Source: Pseudomonas uvaldensis (GTDB lineage Bacteria > Pseudomonadota > Gammaproteobacteria > Pseudomonadales > Pseudomonadaceae). Taken from it: a DNA stretch of 64,000 bases. The stretch is taken from positions 496,001 through 560,000 of the forward strand of contig NZ_JAIWKS010000001.1 in assembly GCF_021271205.1 (NCBI RefSeq), read 5' to 3'. Both the position numbers and the translations under genes were made by a program. The notes under the pieces are model-generated. The model did no database searches and had not been told where the DNA came from. It saw nothing but the letters and a program-made list of their open reading frames with translations. Each line of letters opens with the position of its first letter. Positions within the stretch are counted from its first letter, which is position 1. This document shows positions 1 to 8,199 of the stretch, piece after piece.

Positions 1-726
1 ACCCGCGCCGATTGCGAGACCCTGGGGGTGGGCGTCGGAGACTACGTCGCTTTCGATCCTTTGCCGGAGTTCACCGAGAGCGGCCACATCAGCGCCCGGC
101 ACCTGGACGACAAGGCCGGCGTGGCAGCGTTGCTGGCGGCGCTCAAGGCCATCGTGGACAGCGGCGAGGAACTGCTGATCGATTGTCATCCGCTGTTCAC
201 CATCACCGAGGAAACTGGCACCGGTGCCGCCGCCGCGCTGCCCTGGGACGTCAGCGAATTCGTCGGCATCGACATCGCGCCGGTCGCGCCGGGCCAGCAC
301 TCCAGCGAACACGCGGTGAGCGTGGCGATGCAAGACTCCGGCGGCCCCTACGACTATCACCTGTCCCGGCACCTGCTGCGCCTGGCCAAGGAAAACGACC
401 TGCCGGCCCGCCGGGACCTGTTCCGCTATTACTTCAGCGATGCCCATTCGGCCATCACTGCCGGCCACGACATCCGCACCGCCCTGCTCGCCTTCGGCTG
501 CGATGCCACCCATGGCTACGAACGCACCCACATCGACAGCCTCGCCGCGCTCAGCCGCCTGCTGGGTGCCTATATCCTCAGCCCGCCAGTGTTTGCCAGC
601 GACGCGCAACCGGCCCAAGGCTCCCTGGACCGCTTCAGCCATCAGATCGAGCATGATGCACAGATGGAAAGCGATACCCGCGTGCCGTCGGTGGACAGCC
701 TGGTGGGGCAGCGTTCAGAGAACTGA
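1..726 (+). CDS. M42-family peptidase of the NAGGN osmoprotectant system (3' part)
   Basis: The frame is open from the first base, so the N-terminus lies outside the window. The 241 visible codons have the M42/M20-like metallopeptidase pattern: a metal-ligand segment ARHLDDKAG, a catalytic-acid segment ITEETGTG and a late metal-ligand histidine in ATHGYERTH. In Pseudomonas this peptidase usually sits beside the genes for N-acetylglutaminylglutamine amide synthesis, a compatible solute, and is annotated as part of that system. Those genes would be to the left and are not visible. The C-terminus after about the last 40 residues is polar and poorly conserved. Family assignment is firm; the exact substrate is not known from sequence. 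Confidence 0.8.
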   Translation, partial: TRADCETLGVGVGDYVAFDPLPEFTESGHISARHLDDKAGVAALLAALKAIVDSGEELLIDCHPLFTITEETGTGAAAALPWDVSEFVGIDIAPVAPGQHSSEHAVSVAMQDSGGPYDYHLSRHLLRLAKENDLPARRDLFRYYFSDAHSAITAGHDIRTALLAFGCDATHGYERTHIDSLAALSRLLGAYILSPPVFASDAQPAQGSLDRFSHQIEHDAQMESDTRVPSVDSLVGQRSEN

Positions 727-754
727 CCGGCACTTTTTGTTGCCTGGGCGATCG

Positions 755-851
755 TCATCGCGAGCAGGCTCGCTCCCACAGGGGATCTTCAGCGGATGCA
801 CATGTCGTGTTCCATACAAACCTTGTGGGAGCGAGCCTGCTCGCGATGGCA
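755..851. repeat. REPIN (paired inverted REP sequences)
   Basis: Two copies of the Pseudomonas REP core face each other: TCGCGAGCAGGCTCGCTCCC at the left and GTGGGAGCGAGCCTGCTC at the right, separated by about 50 bases. The arrangement matches a REP doublet forming a long hairpin. It sits in the intergenic space after the M42 peptidase stop. Confidence 0.85.
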
Positions 852-935
852 ATCACCCGGACACCCACGTCCCCAAGGCTAGCCGCCATCGTCCATTGGA
901 CGTAGCATCGCGACATTATCCAGCCGAGGTAGACC

Positions 936-1163
936 ATGCTGATTCCCCACGACCAACTCGAAGTCGACACGCTCACTCGCCTGATAGAGGATTTCGTGAC
1001 CCGCGACGGCACCGACAACGGCGACGACACGCCCCTGGAGACGCGAGTGTTGCGGGTTCGACAAGCCCTGACGAAAGGTCAGGCGATGATCGTCTTCGAC
1101 CCCGAAAGCGAACAGTGCCAATTGATGCTCAAGCACGACGTGCCCAAACACCTATTTGACTGA
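936..1163 (+). CDS. YheU family protein (UPF0270)
   Basis: A 75-residue protein starting [13 protein letters not shown], close to E. coli YheU (MLIPWQDLSPETL), with the family's central segment FVTRDGTD. The length matches the family (about 70-75 residues). Function is unknown; it is a small soluble acidic protein. The ATG follows GAGGTAGACC, a reasonable ribosome binding site. Its last 12 bases overlap the 3' end of the convergent csrA-family gene, so both stop codons lie inside the neighbouring gene. Confidence 0.85.
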   Translation: MLIPHDQLEVDTLTRLIEDFVTRDGTDNGDDTPLETRVLRVRQALTKGQAMIVFDPESEQCQLMLKHDVPKHLFD

Positions 1164-1352
1164 ACACGCCCCAGGCGTGGCTTGCGCCTTCTTTTTCTGG
1201 ATTTTCTCGTAGATTTCAAAGCGATGAACATCGATGTGCCGTGGCGCTTCCACGCCGAACCGCACGGTGGTGCCGTTGACCGACAGCACCCGGACGGAAA
1301 TATCATCACCGATGGAAATCAGTTCACCCACAGCACGGCTTAATACGAGCAT
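1152..1352 (-). CDS. csrA: CsrA/RsmA-family post-transcriptional regulator (divergent paralogue)
   Basis: A 66-residue RNA-binding dimer of the CsrA family, which binds GGA motifs in mRNA leaders. The fold signature is clear: [10 protein letters not shown] at the N-terminus and [13 protein letters not shown] near residues 40-52. The RNA-contact residues Leu4 and Arg44 are kept. It differs from the usual Pseudomonas RsmA/RsmE in several places (VHRFEI instead of VHREEI, and a longer tail ending PGACSVK). An upstream extension to 1400 is open but the ATG at 1352, preceded by AAGGACAAGGACC, gives the normal length. Pseudomonads carry several such paralogues; which one this is cannot be settled here. 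Confidence 0.88.
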   Translation of the reverse strand: MLVLSRAVGELISIGDDISVRVLSVNGTTVRFGVEAPRHIDVHRFEIYEKIQKKKAQATPGACSVK

Positions 1353-1502
1353 GGTCCTTGTCCTTAAGAATGTCTGGACCTTGACCATGCCCGGCCTCAC
1401 GCATGTTCACAAGACAACGACAAGAATTCAGTAAACCCCTACAAACAAGGCACTCGTGACTGACGGAAACGTCCTGCAAAACCCTGTGGAATTGTCCGGT
1501 TC

Positions 1503-1835
1503 TCAGGAAGCCGAGAACCGCGGACCGAACAGAATGACGCTGGCTCCCAACACACAGAGCGCCACGCCGATCCAGTCGGATCCCAGCGGCCTGGCGCGTT
1601 CCACCACCGCCAGCCAGCCGATCGAGGCGATGATGTAGATACCGCCATAGGCGGCATAGGCGCGACCGGCATACGTTGCCTCAATGCGAGTCAACAGCAG
1701 CGCGAACAGCGTGAGGCTGAGCAATGCCGGCGCGATCCACCAGGCGCTTTTGCCCTGGCGCAGCCACATCCAGAAGGCGTAGCAGCCAGCGATTTCAAAC
1801 AGCGCGGCCAGTAAAAACCACAAGTAATTGAGCAT
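1503..1835 (-). CDS. YnfA family inner-membrane protein (UPF0060)
   Basis: A 110-residue, four-helix membrane protein. The conserved YnfA segments are present: [10 protein letters not shown] near the N-terminus, [12 protein letters not shown] in the middle, and a C-terminal hydrophobic helix ending [10 protein letters not shown]. The family resembles small multidrug-resistance transporters but its role is unproven. Upstream in-frame ATG codons at 1847 and 1880 would add 4 or 15 residues; 1835 gives the typical family start MLNYLW. No strong ribosome binding site separates the choices. Confidence 0.82.
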   Translation of the reverse strand: MLNYLWFLLAALFEIAGCYAFWMWLRQGKSAWWIAPALLSLTLFALLLTRIEATYAGRAYAAYGGIYIIASIGWLAVVERARPLGSDWIGVALCVLGASVILFGPRFSAS

Positions 1836-1892
1836 TGGAATGTCCATCAGGAAGGCCGGATGGCGACATCCTGAGGACACCGAGCGCCCAGG

Positions 1893-2708
1893 TCAACTCG
1901 AGCTTTGGCGGGCCTTGGCGCGCATTTTATCGGCCATGGCGGTCATCTCATCGTAAAGCAGCTGCGGATTCTTCTGCTTGGTCGCCCAGGCCAGGCGCCC
2001 CTGCTCATGAGGCAAGATCAGGAACTCGCCCTGTGCCACCTGACGATAAATGTAATCGGCGATGTCGGCTGCCGTAATGGGCGAACTCTCCAGCAATTTG
2101 CCCACCTGGGCTTTCATCGCCGGGGTCGGGCCACGGAAAGAGTCCAGCAAGTTGGTCTGGAAGAACGACGGGCAGACGACGTGCACACCGATTTCCTGCT
2201 GCGCCAACTCCACCAGCAAGCTTTCCGACAAGGCGACCACGCCGGCCTTGGCCACGTTGTAGTTGCTCATCGCCGGCCCTTGCATCAGCGCTGCCATGGA
2301 AGCGATGTTGATGATCTTGCCATGGCTTTTTTCCAGCAACGGCAGGAACGCCTTGCAGCCCTTGACCACCCCCATCAGATTGATCGCGATCTGCCAGTCC
2401 CAGTCCTCCAGGGATAGCTCACTGAAAAAGCCGCCCGACGCCACGCCAGCATTATTGACGATGATATCGATGCCACCGAGCTTCTCATCGCAGGCCTGGG
2501 CAAATGCAGTCAGCTGACTGTAGTCGCGCACATCACAGCGCTGGACGAAGCCGTCGCCGCCGGCATCACGCACCAGCTTGAGTGTCTGCGCAAGGCCCGC
2601 CTCACTGACATCCGACAAGGCCAGGCGCCAACCTTCACGGGCCCAGCGCAGCGCGATTTCGCGACCCAGGCCGGAGCCGGCACCGGTGATCATCATGCGA
2701 TTTTGCAT
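1893..2708 (-). CDS. short-chain dehydrogenase/reductase (SDR)
   Basis: A 271-residue classical SDR that should use NAD(P)H to reduce or oxidise an unknown alcohol/ketone. The glycine-rich nucleotide site TGAGSGLG is at residues 8-15, NNAG at 85-88, and the catalytic triad is Ser137, Tyr150 and Lys154 (YNVAK). The region after residue 180 is the substrate-binding part, and the tail is basic. The start at 2708 places the nucleotide site at the usual distance; longer in-frame extensions contain no family sequence. It is transcribed with YnfA downstream. The substrate cannot be named. Confidence 0.85.
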   Translation of the reverse strand: MQNRMMITGAGSGLGREIALRWAREGWRLALSDVSEAGLAQTLKLVRDAGGDGFVQRCDVRDYSQLTAFAQACDEKLGGIDIIVNNAGVASGGFFSELSLEDWDWQIAINLMGVVKGCKAFLPLLEKSHGKIINIASMAALMQGPAMSNYNVAKAGVVALSESLLVELAQQEIGVHVVCPSFFQTNLLDSFRGPTPAMKAQVGKLLESSPITAADIADYIYRQVAQGEFLILPHEQGRLAWATKQKNPQLLYDEMTAMADKMRAKARQSSS

Positions 2709-3021
2709 AGGAAACAGCCTTGTTGTTCCGGGAGAGATGGGCCGAGTGTAGCGAAGGACACGACCTGCCCCATCCTCCATCAGATTGCTGAATGGCAGGG
2801 ACAAACTTGTAGAGTCCCAGTGAGAGCAAGATCTGTGGGAGCAAGGCTTGCCCGCGATGCAGACACCACCGACTTTTGAACTCACCGGCCAATACCATTA
2901 AAAACTTTGAATTTTTTACAGGACGTTACGGTCGGAATTATTAAGCCGCCCGGATTTAATGCAGCGCGCTGGCAGTTGAAAAGTTGTCTCACTCCGAAAC
3001 TGACCAATAAGGAAATCAACA
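2709..3021. other. intergenic region between SDR and DUF3309 gene
   Basis: This 313-base spacer separates divergent genes. It holds one REP-like half element (2833-2860) and otherwise AT-richer sequence near 2900-3010 that could carry the promoter of the small plus-strand gene. No convincing -35/-10 pair was picked out. Confidence 0.5.
2833..2860. repeat. single REP-like element
   Basis: TGTGGGAGCAAGGCTTGCCC followed by GCGATG matches the REP core of the other elements in the window, but no inverted partner is nearby. It is therefore a solitary REP rather than a REPIN. Confidence 0.6.
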
Positions 3022-3174
3022 ATGGGCACAATACTCATCATTATCCTGATCCTCCTCCTGATCGGTGGCCTGCCGGTCTTCCCACACTCCAGAAGTTGGG
3101 GTTACGGCCCATCCGGTATCATCGGCGTAGTGTTAGTGGTGCTGTTGATCCTGCTGTTACTGGGCAAGATATAA
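3022..3174 (+). CDS. DUF3309 family small membrane protein
   Basis: A 50-residue gene. The protein begins MGTILIIILILLLIGGLP, has a short polar turn with PHSRSWGYGPSG, then a second hydrophobic helix ending LLLLGKI. This is the pattern of the DUF3309 family: two membrane helices around a Gly/Pro/Tyr loop. The ATG is preceded by AAGGAAATCAACA, a good ribosome binding site. It ends just before a strong bidirectional terminator shared with the convergent sulfatase gene. Related genes in other bacteria are often described as stress-associated; function is unproven. Confidence 0.8.
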   Translation: MGTILIIILILLLIGGLPVFPHSRSWGYGPSGIIGVVLVVLLILLLLGKI

Positions 3175-3183
3175 AACCCAGGC

Positions 3184-3217
3184 AAAAAAAAGAGGCCTTT
3201 CTCAAGGCCTCTTTTTT
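3184..3217. terminator. bidirectional rho-independent terminator
   Basis: A perfect 9-bp stem AGAGGCCTT / AAGGCCTCT with a TCTC loop is flanked by an A-run on the left and a T-run on the right. It can stop transcripts from both the DUF3309 gene and the convergent sulfatase gene. Confidence 0.9.
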
Positions 3218-3225
3218 ATCGCTCA

Positions 3226-5319
3226 TCAGTCCGGCTTGCCGTCTACCACGCCGGCGGTGTTATCCAGCAGGCTCTTGGTGGCCGTTTGCAGGAAGGACTC
3301 AAGCTGGAGCCTCATCTGCGCCGTAGCCGGTGCGTCCGGGATGATTTCCGCACGGGGGTTGCTACCCAACTCATAGCGGTACATCTTCGGCGCCATTTCC
3401 TTCTCCCTTGGCAGTACCAGGATCTGGTCGTCGCGGATGATCGCCGTGGTCTGCTCGCTTCCCGATGGCTTGATCACACCGAAACCGGTGTCGCCTTCCG
3501 GCAGGTTCAACAGGTCCCGGCCCCAGCATTGGTTGCGCACCTGGCCACCGATCCGGCCCATGATGGTCGGGACGATGTCGACCTGGGTCCCCACGGTGTG
3601 ATTGCGTTGGCCGAACTTTTCCTGGATGCCCGGGCCGATCAGCAGCATCGGCACGTTGAAACGACCCAGGTCCATTTCGGTGATCTGGCGTTCGTTACCG
3701 AAACCATGGTCGCCTACCACCACAAACAGCGTCTCCTTGAAGTAAGGCTCCTTGCGCGCCTTCTCGAAGAACTGGCCCAGCGCCCAGTCGGCATAGCGCA
3801 TGGCGGTCAGGTGCTCGTTGAGGCTGCCTCGGTCAGTGACCTTCTCCACCGGCAACGGCGTCGGCAGCGCATACGGCGTGTGGTTGGACAGGGTTTGCAG
3901 CAAGGCATAGAACGGTTTGCCATTTTCCCGCGCCTTGAGCTCGATCAGGCCACGGTCGAACATGTCCTGGTCGGACACACCCCAGGTCGGATCGGAAAAT
4001 ACCGGGTTCACGAAGTCGTTACGCCCGATGAAATTGGTCATGCCCTGGCCGCTGAAGAACCCCGACTGATTGTCCCAGGCAAAATCGCCGTTGTAGACGT
4101 ACACATCGTCGTAATCACGGGCACTGAGCAGTTGCGGCAGGCCCGACAGCTTGTGGCTGCCTTCCGGCGTCTGCATCAGGTATTCAAAGCCCGGCAGGTT
4201 CGGGAAACAGGCCATGGTGGCGAACATACCCTGGTGGGTATGGGTGCCGTTGGAAAAGAAACGATCGAACAACAGGCCTTCCTTGGACAATTTGTCCAGA
4301 TATGGCGTGATGTTTCCCGGCGCGCCCAAGGCGCCCACCGAGTGCCCCGCCATGCTTTCCATGAGGATGACGACCACGTTCTTGATCGGCAGGGTCTTGT
4401 CGACCGGTGGCGTGTAATCACGACGTACGGCGGCGGTCTCGGTATCCACCAGTTTGTCGTCGGGCATCACCAGCATGTCGCGGACGGTCTGCTGGGCCAA
4501 TGGTTGTTCGAGGGTGGCTTTCCAGATGTTGTCACGGTCTTCGGACATCCGACTCTTGGCCGCTTCCACCAACGACAGCGTACCGTTGAGGCCCAACTGG
4601 TTGGCGAAATTCGAATCGGTGGTATAGACGTCCCCCCAACGCATGGGTGGCCCCTGGCGCAGGGTGCCACGGGCGGCAGCGACGGCCACCAACAGGCAGA
4701 CCATGAACACCGCTACACGCCCATACCACGGGGCGACCCGGCGCGTGCTGATGCTACCGCCGCTGAAAGGTCCACGCGGTCGGGTCGCACGATCGGCGCC
4801 CTTGAATGCAAAACTCAGGAGAAGGGTTCCGCCGACCCAGGCCAGCAGATAGCGAACCACCGGAAAACCATACCAGAGCATGCTCATTACGGTCTTCGGA
4901 TCTTCCTTCACGTACTGGAAGACCAGGCCATTGAGCCGTTGGTGGAACTCGCGGTAAAAGTCCATTTCCATCAAGCCCAGGAACAGCGCGATGCTGGAGG
5001 TCACCGTCAGCCAGAAACGGAAGAATCCGCGTGCCGCCATTGCCCGGACACTGACCAGGGACAGCAGCAGCGGAATACTGAGATAGACCACCAGTCTCAG
5101 GTCGAAACGCAGACCATTGACAAAGGCCTCGACGAAGGTCGAAGCCGGGGTATCGAGGATCATCTCGCGGTTATAAACCAGCAGCGCCAGGCGCAGCAGG
5201 CTGAACATCACCATCATCACCAGGGCACAGAGCAAGGTATAGGCCAAGTGTGATTTGACGGTCGGTTGCAGCAGGCGATGCGTACTTCGCTGTGGGCTCA
5301 GGGCGTCCGGAATTGCCAT
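3226..5319 (-). CDS. LTA synthase family protein (membrane-anchored sulfatase/phosphotransferase)
   Basis: A 697-residue inner-membrane enzyme with about five N-terminal helices (residues 25-220) and a large periplasmic alkaline-phosphatase-fold domain. Metal and catalytic features are visible: ILMESMAGHS at 318-327 with the metal ligand Glu321, a nucleophile region GTHTHQG at 358-364, and VVGDHGFG later. LtaS-like proteins of Gram-negative bacteria transfer or hydrolyse phospholipid-derived head groups, for example onto periplasmic glucans or lipid A; the acceptor here is unknown. No partner gene is adjacent. A 9-bp hairpin lies 48-83 bases upstream of the start. Confidence 0.82.
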   Translation of the reverse strand: MAIPDALSPQRSTHRLLQPTVKSHLAYTLLCALVMMVMFSLLRLALLVYNREMILDTPASTFVEAFVNGLRFDLRLVVYLSIPLLLSLVSVRAMAARGFFRFWLTVTSSIALFLGLMEMDFYREFHQRLNGLVFQYVKEDPKTVMSMLWYGFPVVRYLLAWVGGTLLLSFAFKGADRATRPRGPFSGGSISTRRVAPWYGRVAVFMVCLLVAVAAARGTLRQGPPMRWGDVYTTDSNFANQLGLNGTLSLVEAAKSRMSEDRDNIWKATLEQPLAQQTVRDMLVMPDDKLVDTETAAVRRDYTPPVDKTLPIKNVVVILMESMAGHSVGALGAPGNITPYLDKLSKEGLLFDRFFSNGTHTHQGMFATMACFPNLPGFEYLMQTPEGSHKLSGLPQLLSARDYDDVYVYNGDFAWDNQSGFFSGQGMTNFIGRNDFVNPVFSDPTWGVSDQDMFDRGLIELKARENGKPFYALLQTLSNHTPYALPTPLPVEKVTDRGSLNEHLTAMRYADWALGQFFEKARKEPYFKETLFVVVGDHGFGNERQITEMDLGRFNVPMLLIGPGIQEKFGQRNHTVGTQVDIVPTIMGRIGGQVRNQCWGRDLLNLPEGDTGFGVIKPSGSEQTTAIIRDDQILVLPREKEMAPKMYRYELGSNPRAEIIPDAPATAQMRLQLESFLQTATKSLLDNTAGVVDGKPD

Positions 5320-5366
5320 GTCTTTTGAGGACCTATTGGAGTGTGTGAGACAGATGGAACAACGGC

Positions 5367-5402
5367 GTCCCCCTCTGTTGCCCGAGGGGTTTGCGCAGAG
5401 GG
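5367..5402 (-). promoter_or_regulatory. inverted repeat in the leader of the LTA-synthase-like gene
   Basis: CCCCCTCTG (5367-5375) and CAGAGGGGG (5394-5402) are perfect complements around an 18-base loop. There is no following T-run in the direction of the gene, so this is not a standard terminator. It may be a leader hairpin or operator. Confidence 0.4.
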
Positions 5403-5517
5403 GGCAAATCTTGCACGAACGGTCGGGGCATTTCCATTAAATAACCGACGGCAATAAAAGCGCGAGGAATTGTCCTCAAGCATTTGTGAAAATTTCGTTC
5501 AATGCATATTCGGAAAT

Positions 5518-5555
5518 ACAAAAAAGCCCGGTCCGCCGATGGCATTGACCGGGCT
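5518..5555 (-). terminator. terminator after the ccm operon and lipoprotein gene
   Basis: Read on the minus strand, the stem AGCCCGGTC / GACCGGGCT with a 13-base loop is followed by six T residues. It lies about 15 bases past the lipoprotein stop codon and would end the long ccm transcript. Confidence 0.85.
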
Positions 5556-5569
5556 GTCGTGGAGAGCGA

Positions 5570-5977
5570 TTAACGGAACTGACGCCCCAGACCCGCCGGC
5601 ACCCCTTCGATGGTGGTTTCCTCCCAAGGGCCGTTAGGGCTGACAGAGCGGCTCCAGCCGTTATTCCAACGGTAGTAGGTCCGTTGGCGGTAAAAGGTAT
5701 TGGTCTGGTTATCCAACACATAGACCCCAAGCCTTGCGTCCCAATGACTGTTGCCGCCCGGCGGCGGGGCGAAGCTGGCGGAAGTACGGGGCAGCGGCTT
5801 GGCCGGCTTGCTCGGCGTAGCCGGTTTGCCGGGGACCGTCGATGGCACCGGCTTGCTGGCAGGTCCGGAAGGCGGGATGGGTGGCAACGGCGCCGAGGGC
5901 TCCGGCGGGCGGTGGACCGCACAAGCGCTCAGGCCCAGGACGAGCGAAAGCAGGGTGATACGAGCGAGGGCGGTCAT
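5570..5977 (-). CDS. small proline-rich lipoprotein of unknown function
   Basis: A 135-residue protein with a lipoprotein signal peptide: MTALARITLL at the start and lipobox LSAC, cysteine at about residue 18. A Pro/Ser/Lys-rich stretch follows (about residues 22-70), typical of an extended linker. The C-terminal half holds many aromatic residues (RQRTYYRWNNGWSRS) that could form a small beta domain. It follows ccmI directly. An earlier ATG at 5995 overlaps the ccmI stop as ATGA and would add six residues; 5977 has AGGA at a better distance. No named family was recognised. Confidence 0.75.
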   Translation of the reverse strand: MTALARITLLSLVLGLSACAVHRPPEPSAPLPPIPPSGPASKPVPSTVPGKPATPSKPAKPLPRTSASFAPPPGGNSHWDARLGVYVLDNQTNTFYRQRTYYRWNNGWSRSVSPNGPWEETTIEGVPAGLGRQFR

Positions 5978-5991
5978 GGTGCGAGTTCCTG

Positions 5992-7200
5992 TCATTGGTC
6001 CGGGCTGTCGATGGTCAGTTGTTGCGGCGTCCGGGTGCTGCTCGCCAGAGGCTGGCTGCGACCAATCCATTCGCCGGCGGTCGGTTGACCGGCGCGGGAA
6101 ATCCGCGCCACCAGTTGGACTTCGGGGAAGTTCGACAGTTTCAGTTGCGGCATCATCGCATCCGCATCGCCCAGTTCGACATTGGCCGGCAGGTCAGCGA
6201 CCGTCAGGCGCTTGGCAGCCAGCGGCGCGGGCGGGCCGGAAGCGGCGCGGGCAAAGACGAACACGCTGTCGCCCGGCTTGACCTTGGCCTTGACCGCCGG
6301 AGCCAGGTCGACGCGCACCGTGAGTACGGCAGCGGCTGTCGTTACGGCAGCCGGGGCCGGGGCGACCTTGCCACCACTGGCCTGAAGCTTCTCGGTGGCG
6401 CGAGCGATGCCGCCCTGCAAGGCCTCACGGGACTTGTCACCTTCCGGCAGTTGCGCCAGCAGGCGTCCCCAGTAATCGATAGCGTCCTGATAGCGCTCGC
6501 CCTCGAACGCAGCGATCCCCAGCAGGCCCAGACTGGTGACTTCCTTGGGGTCGACCTTCAGGGCTTCGTCGGTCAAGGCCTGGACCTTGTCGGACCATTT
6601 CTTCCCGTCGGCGAAATACTGGGCCTGAGCCCATTGCCCGAGCAGTTCAGGTTGCCGACCGGCGAGCGCCACGGTGCGCTCGAAGATCTTCGCCGCGTCC
6701 GCCGGGCGGTCCTGGGCCATGTACGTACGCCCCAGGAAATACAAGCCCTCCGCGTTTTCCGGTTGGGCCGCCACGGCCCTTTCCAGGCGCCGGGTCATTT
6801 CTTCCATCGACTGTGGTGCCTGGGCAAATTCGCGGGTCAGCTCGACTTTGTCGCTGGCGCCGAAGTGCAGGTACAACCCCAGGCCCAGCACCGGCACGAG
6901 CACGGCGGCGAGCAATGGCAATGGCTTGCCCAGTCGGGACTCCCGTGGCGCGTCGGCGCCTTCGGTGTCGGCGAGCAATTCACGGGCAGCTTCGGCGCGG
7001 CCGGTGTCCAATTGCGCGGCGTTGAGCACGCCCTCCTCCTGCTCGGCCTGCAGTTCGGCGACGCGCTCCTGATACAACGCTACGTTGAGGGCAGTACGGT
7101 CCTCTTCCCGCTGGGCGCGGCGACCGCGTAACACAGGGATCAGCAGAAAACTCAGGGCAACCAGGAGAAGCAGACCTGCGGCGAGCCAGAAATCAATCAT
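5992..7200 (-). CDS. ccmI: cytochrome c maturation protein CcmI
   Basis: A 402-residue inner-membrane and periplasmic chaperone that holds apocytochrome c for haem attachment. Two membrane helices are visible (about residues 3-23 and 95-113) separated by a cytoplasmic leucine-zipper-like loop rich in Glu and Arg. TPR repeats follow from about residue 130 to 270, beginning around [17 protein letters not shown]-terminal domain (about 285-400) ends the protein. The start overlaps the end of ccmH by 8 bases, showing tight coupling. Confidence 0.92.
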   Translation of the reverse strand: MIDFWLAAGLLLLVALSFLLIPVLRGRRAQREEDRTALNVALYQERVAELQAEQEEGVLNAAQLDTGRAEAARELLADTEGADAPRESRLGKPLPLLAAVLVPVLGLGLYLHFGASDKVELTREFAQAPQSMEEMTRRLERAVAAQPENAEGLYFLGRTYMAQDRPADAAKIFERTVALAGRQPELLGQWAQAQYFADGKKWSDKVQALTDEALKVDPKEVTSLGLLGIAAFEGERYQDAIDYWGRLLAQLPEGDKSREALQGGIARATEKLQASGGKVAPAPAAVTTAAAVLTVRVDLAPAVKAKVKPGDSVFVFARAASGPPAPLAAKRLTVADLPANVELGDADAMMPQLKLSNFPEVQLVARISRAGQPTAGEWIGRSQPLASSTRTPQQLTIDSPDQ

Positions 7201-7666
7201 GCTTGGTGTTATCCAACAGTTGGTCGAGGCGTTGGCGCTCTTCGACGGAAAGCGAGTCCGGGGCTGCGGTGCGCTGGACCCGGCGACGGCGCACGATCAC
7301 AGCAATGACGACGAAACCGCCAAGCAACAGCCCGGCGGGACCGAACCAGAGCAGCGCGGTCTTGGAGGTCAGGGCCGGGTTGTAGCGCACGAACTCACCG
7401 TAGCGATCCACCATGAAATCGATGATCTGCTGGTTGTCCTTGCCCTCACCAAGCATGCGGAAGATTTCCTTGCGCAGGTCGGCGGCAATCGGCGCATTGG
7501 AATCGGCGATGTCCTGGTTCTGGCACTTGGGGCAGCGCAGTTCCTTGGTCAGCTCGCGAAACCGCTCGCGCTCGGCGTCGTTGGCAAACTCATAAGTATC
7601 GATGGCGGCATGCGCCACACCGGCGAGGCTCAAGCCGAGGATGACAGCGGCTAACCAGCGCTTCAT
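7193..7666 (-). CDS. ccmH: cytochrome c maturation protein CcmH (thiol-disulfide component)
   Basis: A 157-residue periplasmic protein anchored by a C-terminal helix (about 103-124). It has a signal peptide ending in AHA and the family's redox motif LRCPKC with Cys45 and Cys48. It keeps apocytochrome cysteines reduced, working with CcmG and CcmI. This is the short, single-domain CcmH; the CcmI-type TPR region that is fused in E. coli is a separate gene here. It overlaps ccmG by four bases. Confidence 0.94.
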   Translation of the reverse strand: MKRWLAAVILGLSLAGVAHAAIDTYEFANDAERERFRELTKELRCPKCQNQDIADSNAPIAADLRKEIFRMLGEGKDNQQIIDFMVDRYGEFVRYNPALTSKTALLWFGPAGLLLGGFVVIAVIVRRRRVQRTAAPDSLSVEERQRLDQLLDNTKHD

Positions 7667-8199
7667 GGCTTGGCCTCGTCCACCAGCGCCTGATACTTGG
7701 CAGCGAGTTTCTCGCGCCAGACCTGCTCGTCGATCACGCCGACGAACTTGTCGCGGATGATGCCCTTGGCGTCGATGAAGAAGGTTTCCGGCGCGCCATA
7801 GACCCCCAGATTCAGTCCCAGGGTGCCTTCCTCATCGCGAATGTCCAGTTGGTAGGGGTTATGGAATTCGGCCAGCCACTTCAAGGCGTCGGCGTTGACG
7901 TCCTTGTAGTTGACGCCGTAGATCACCACACCGTTCTGGGCCAGCTTATTCAGCACCGGGTGCTCGACCCGGCAGGAAATGCACCAGGTGCCCCATACGT
8001 TGACCAGCGCTGGCTTGCCCAGCAGATCGGCGCGAGTCAGGGTCCTGTCGCCTTGCACCGAAGGCAGGGTGAACTCCGGGAACGGCTTGCCAATCATCGC
8101 CGAGGGCAAATCAGCCGGGTTCAGGAACAGCCCCCGGTACAGAAAGACCGCCACCACCAGGAACAGCGCCAGCGGCAACAGCATCAACCAACGTTTCAT
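7663..8199 (-). CDS. ccmG: thiol:disulfide interchange protein CcmG/DsbE
   Basis: A 178-residue membrane-anchored thioredoxin-fold protein that passes electrons to CcmH and apocytochrome c. One N-terminal helix (about 4-21) precedes the thioredoxin domain. The redox centre is WCISC (Cys73, Cys76), and the cis-proline region is GVYGAPETFFID, as expected for CcmG. The stop overlaps the ccmH start (ATGA), and its own start overlaps the ccmF end. Confidence 0.94.
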   Translation of the reverse strand: MKRWLMLLPLALFLVVAVFLYRGLFLNPADLPSAMIGKPFPEFTLPSVQGDRTLTRADLLGKPALVNVWGTWCISCRVEHPVLNKLAQNGVVIYGVNYKDVNADALKWLAEFHNPYQLDIRDEEGTLGLNLGVYGAPETFFIDAKGIIRDKFVGVIDEQVWREKLAAKYQALVDEAKP

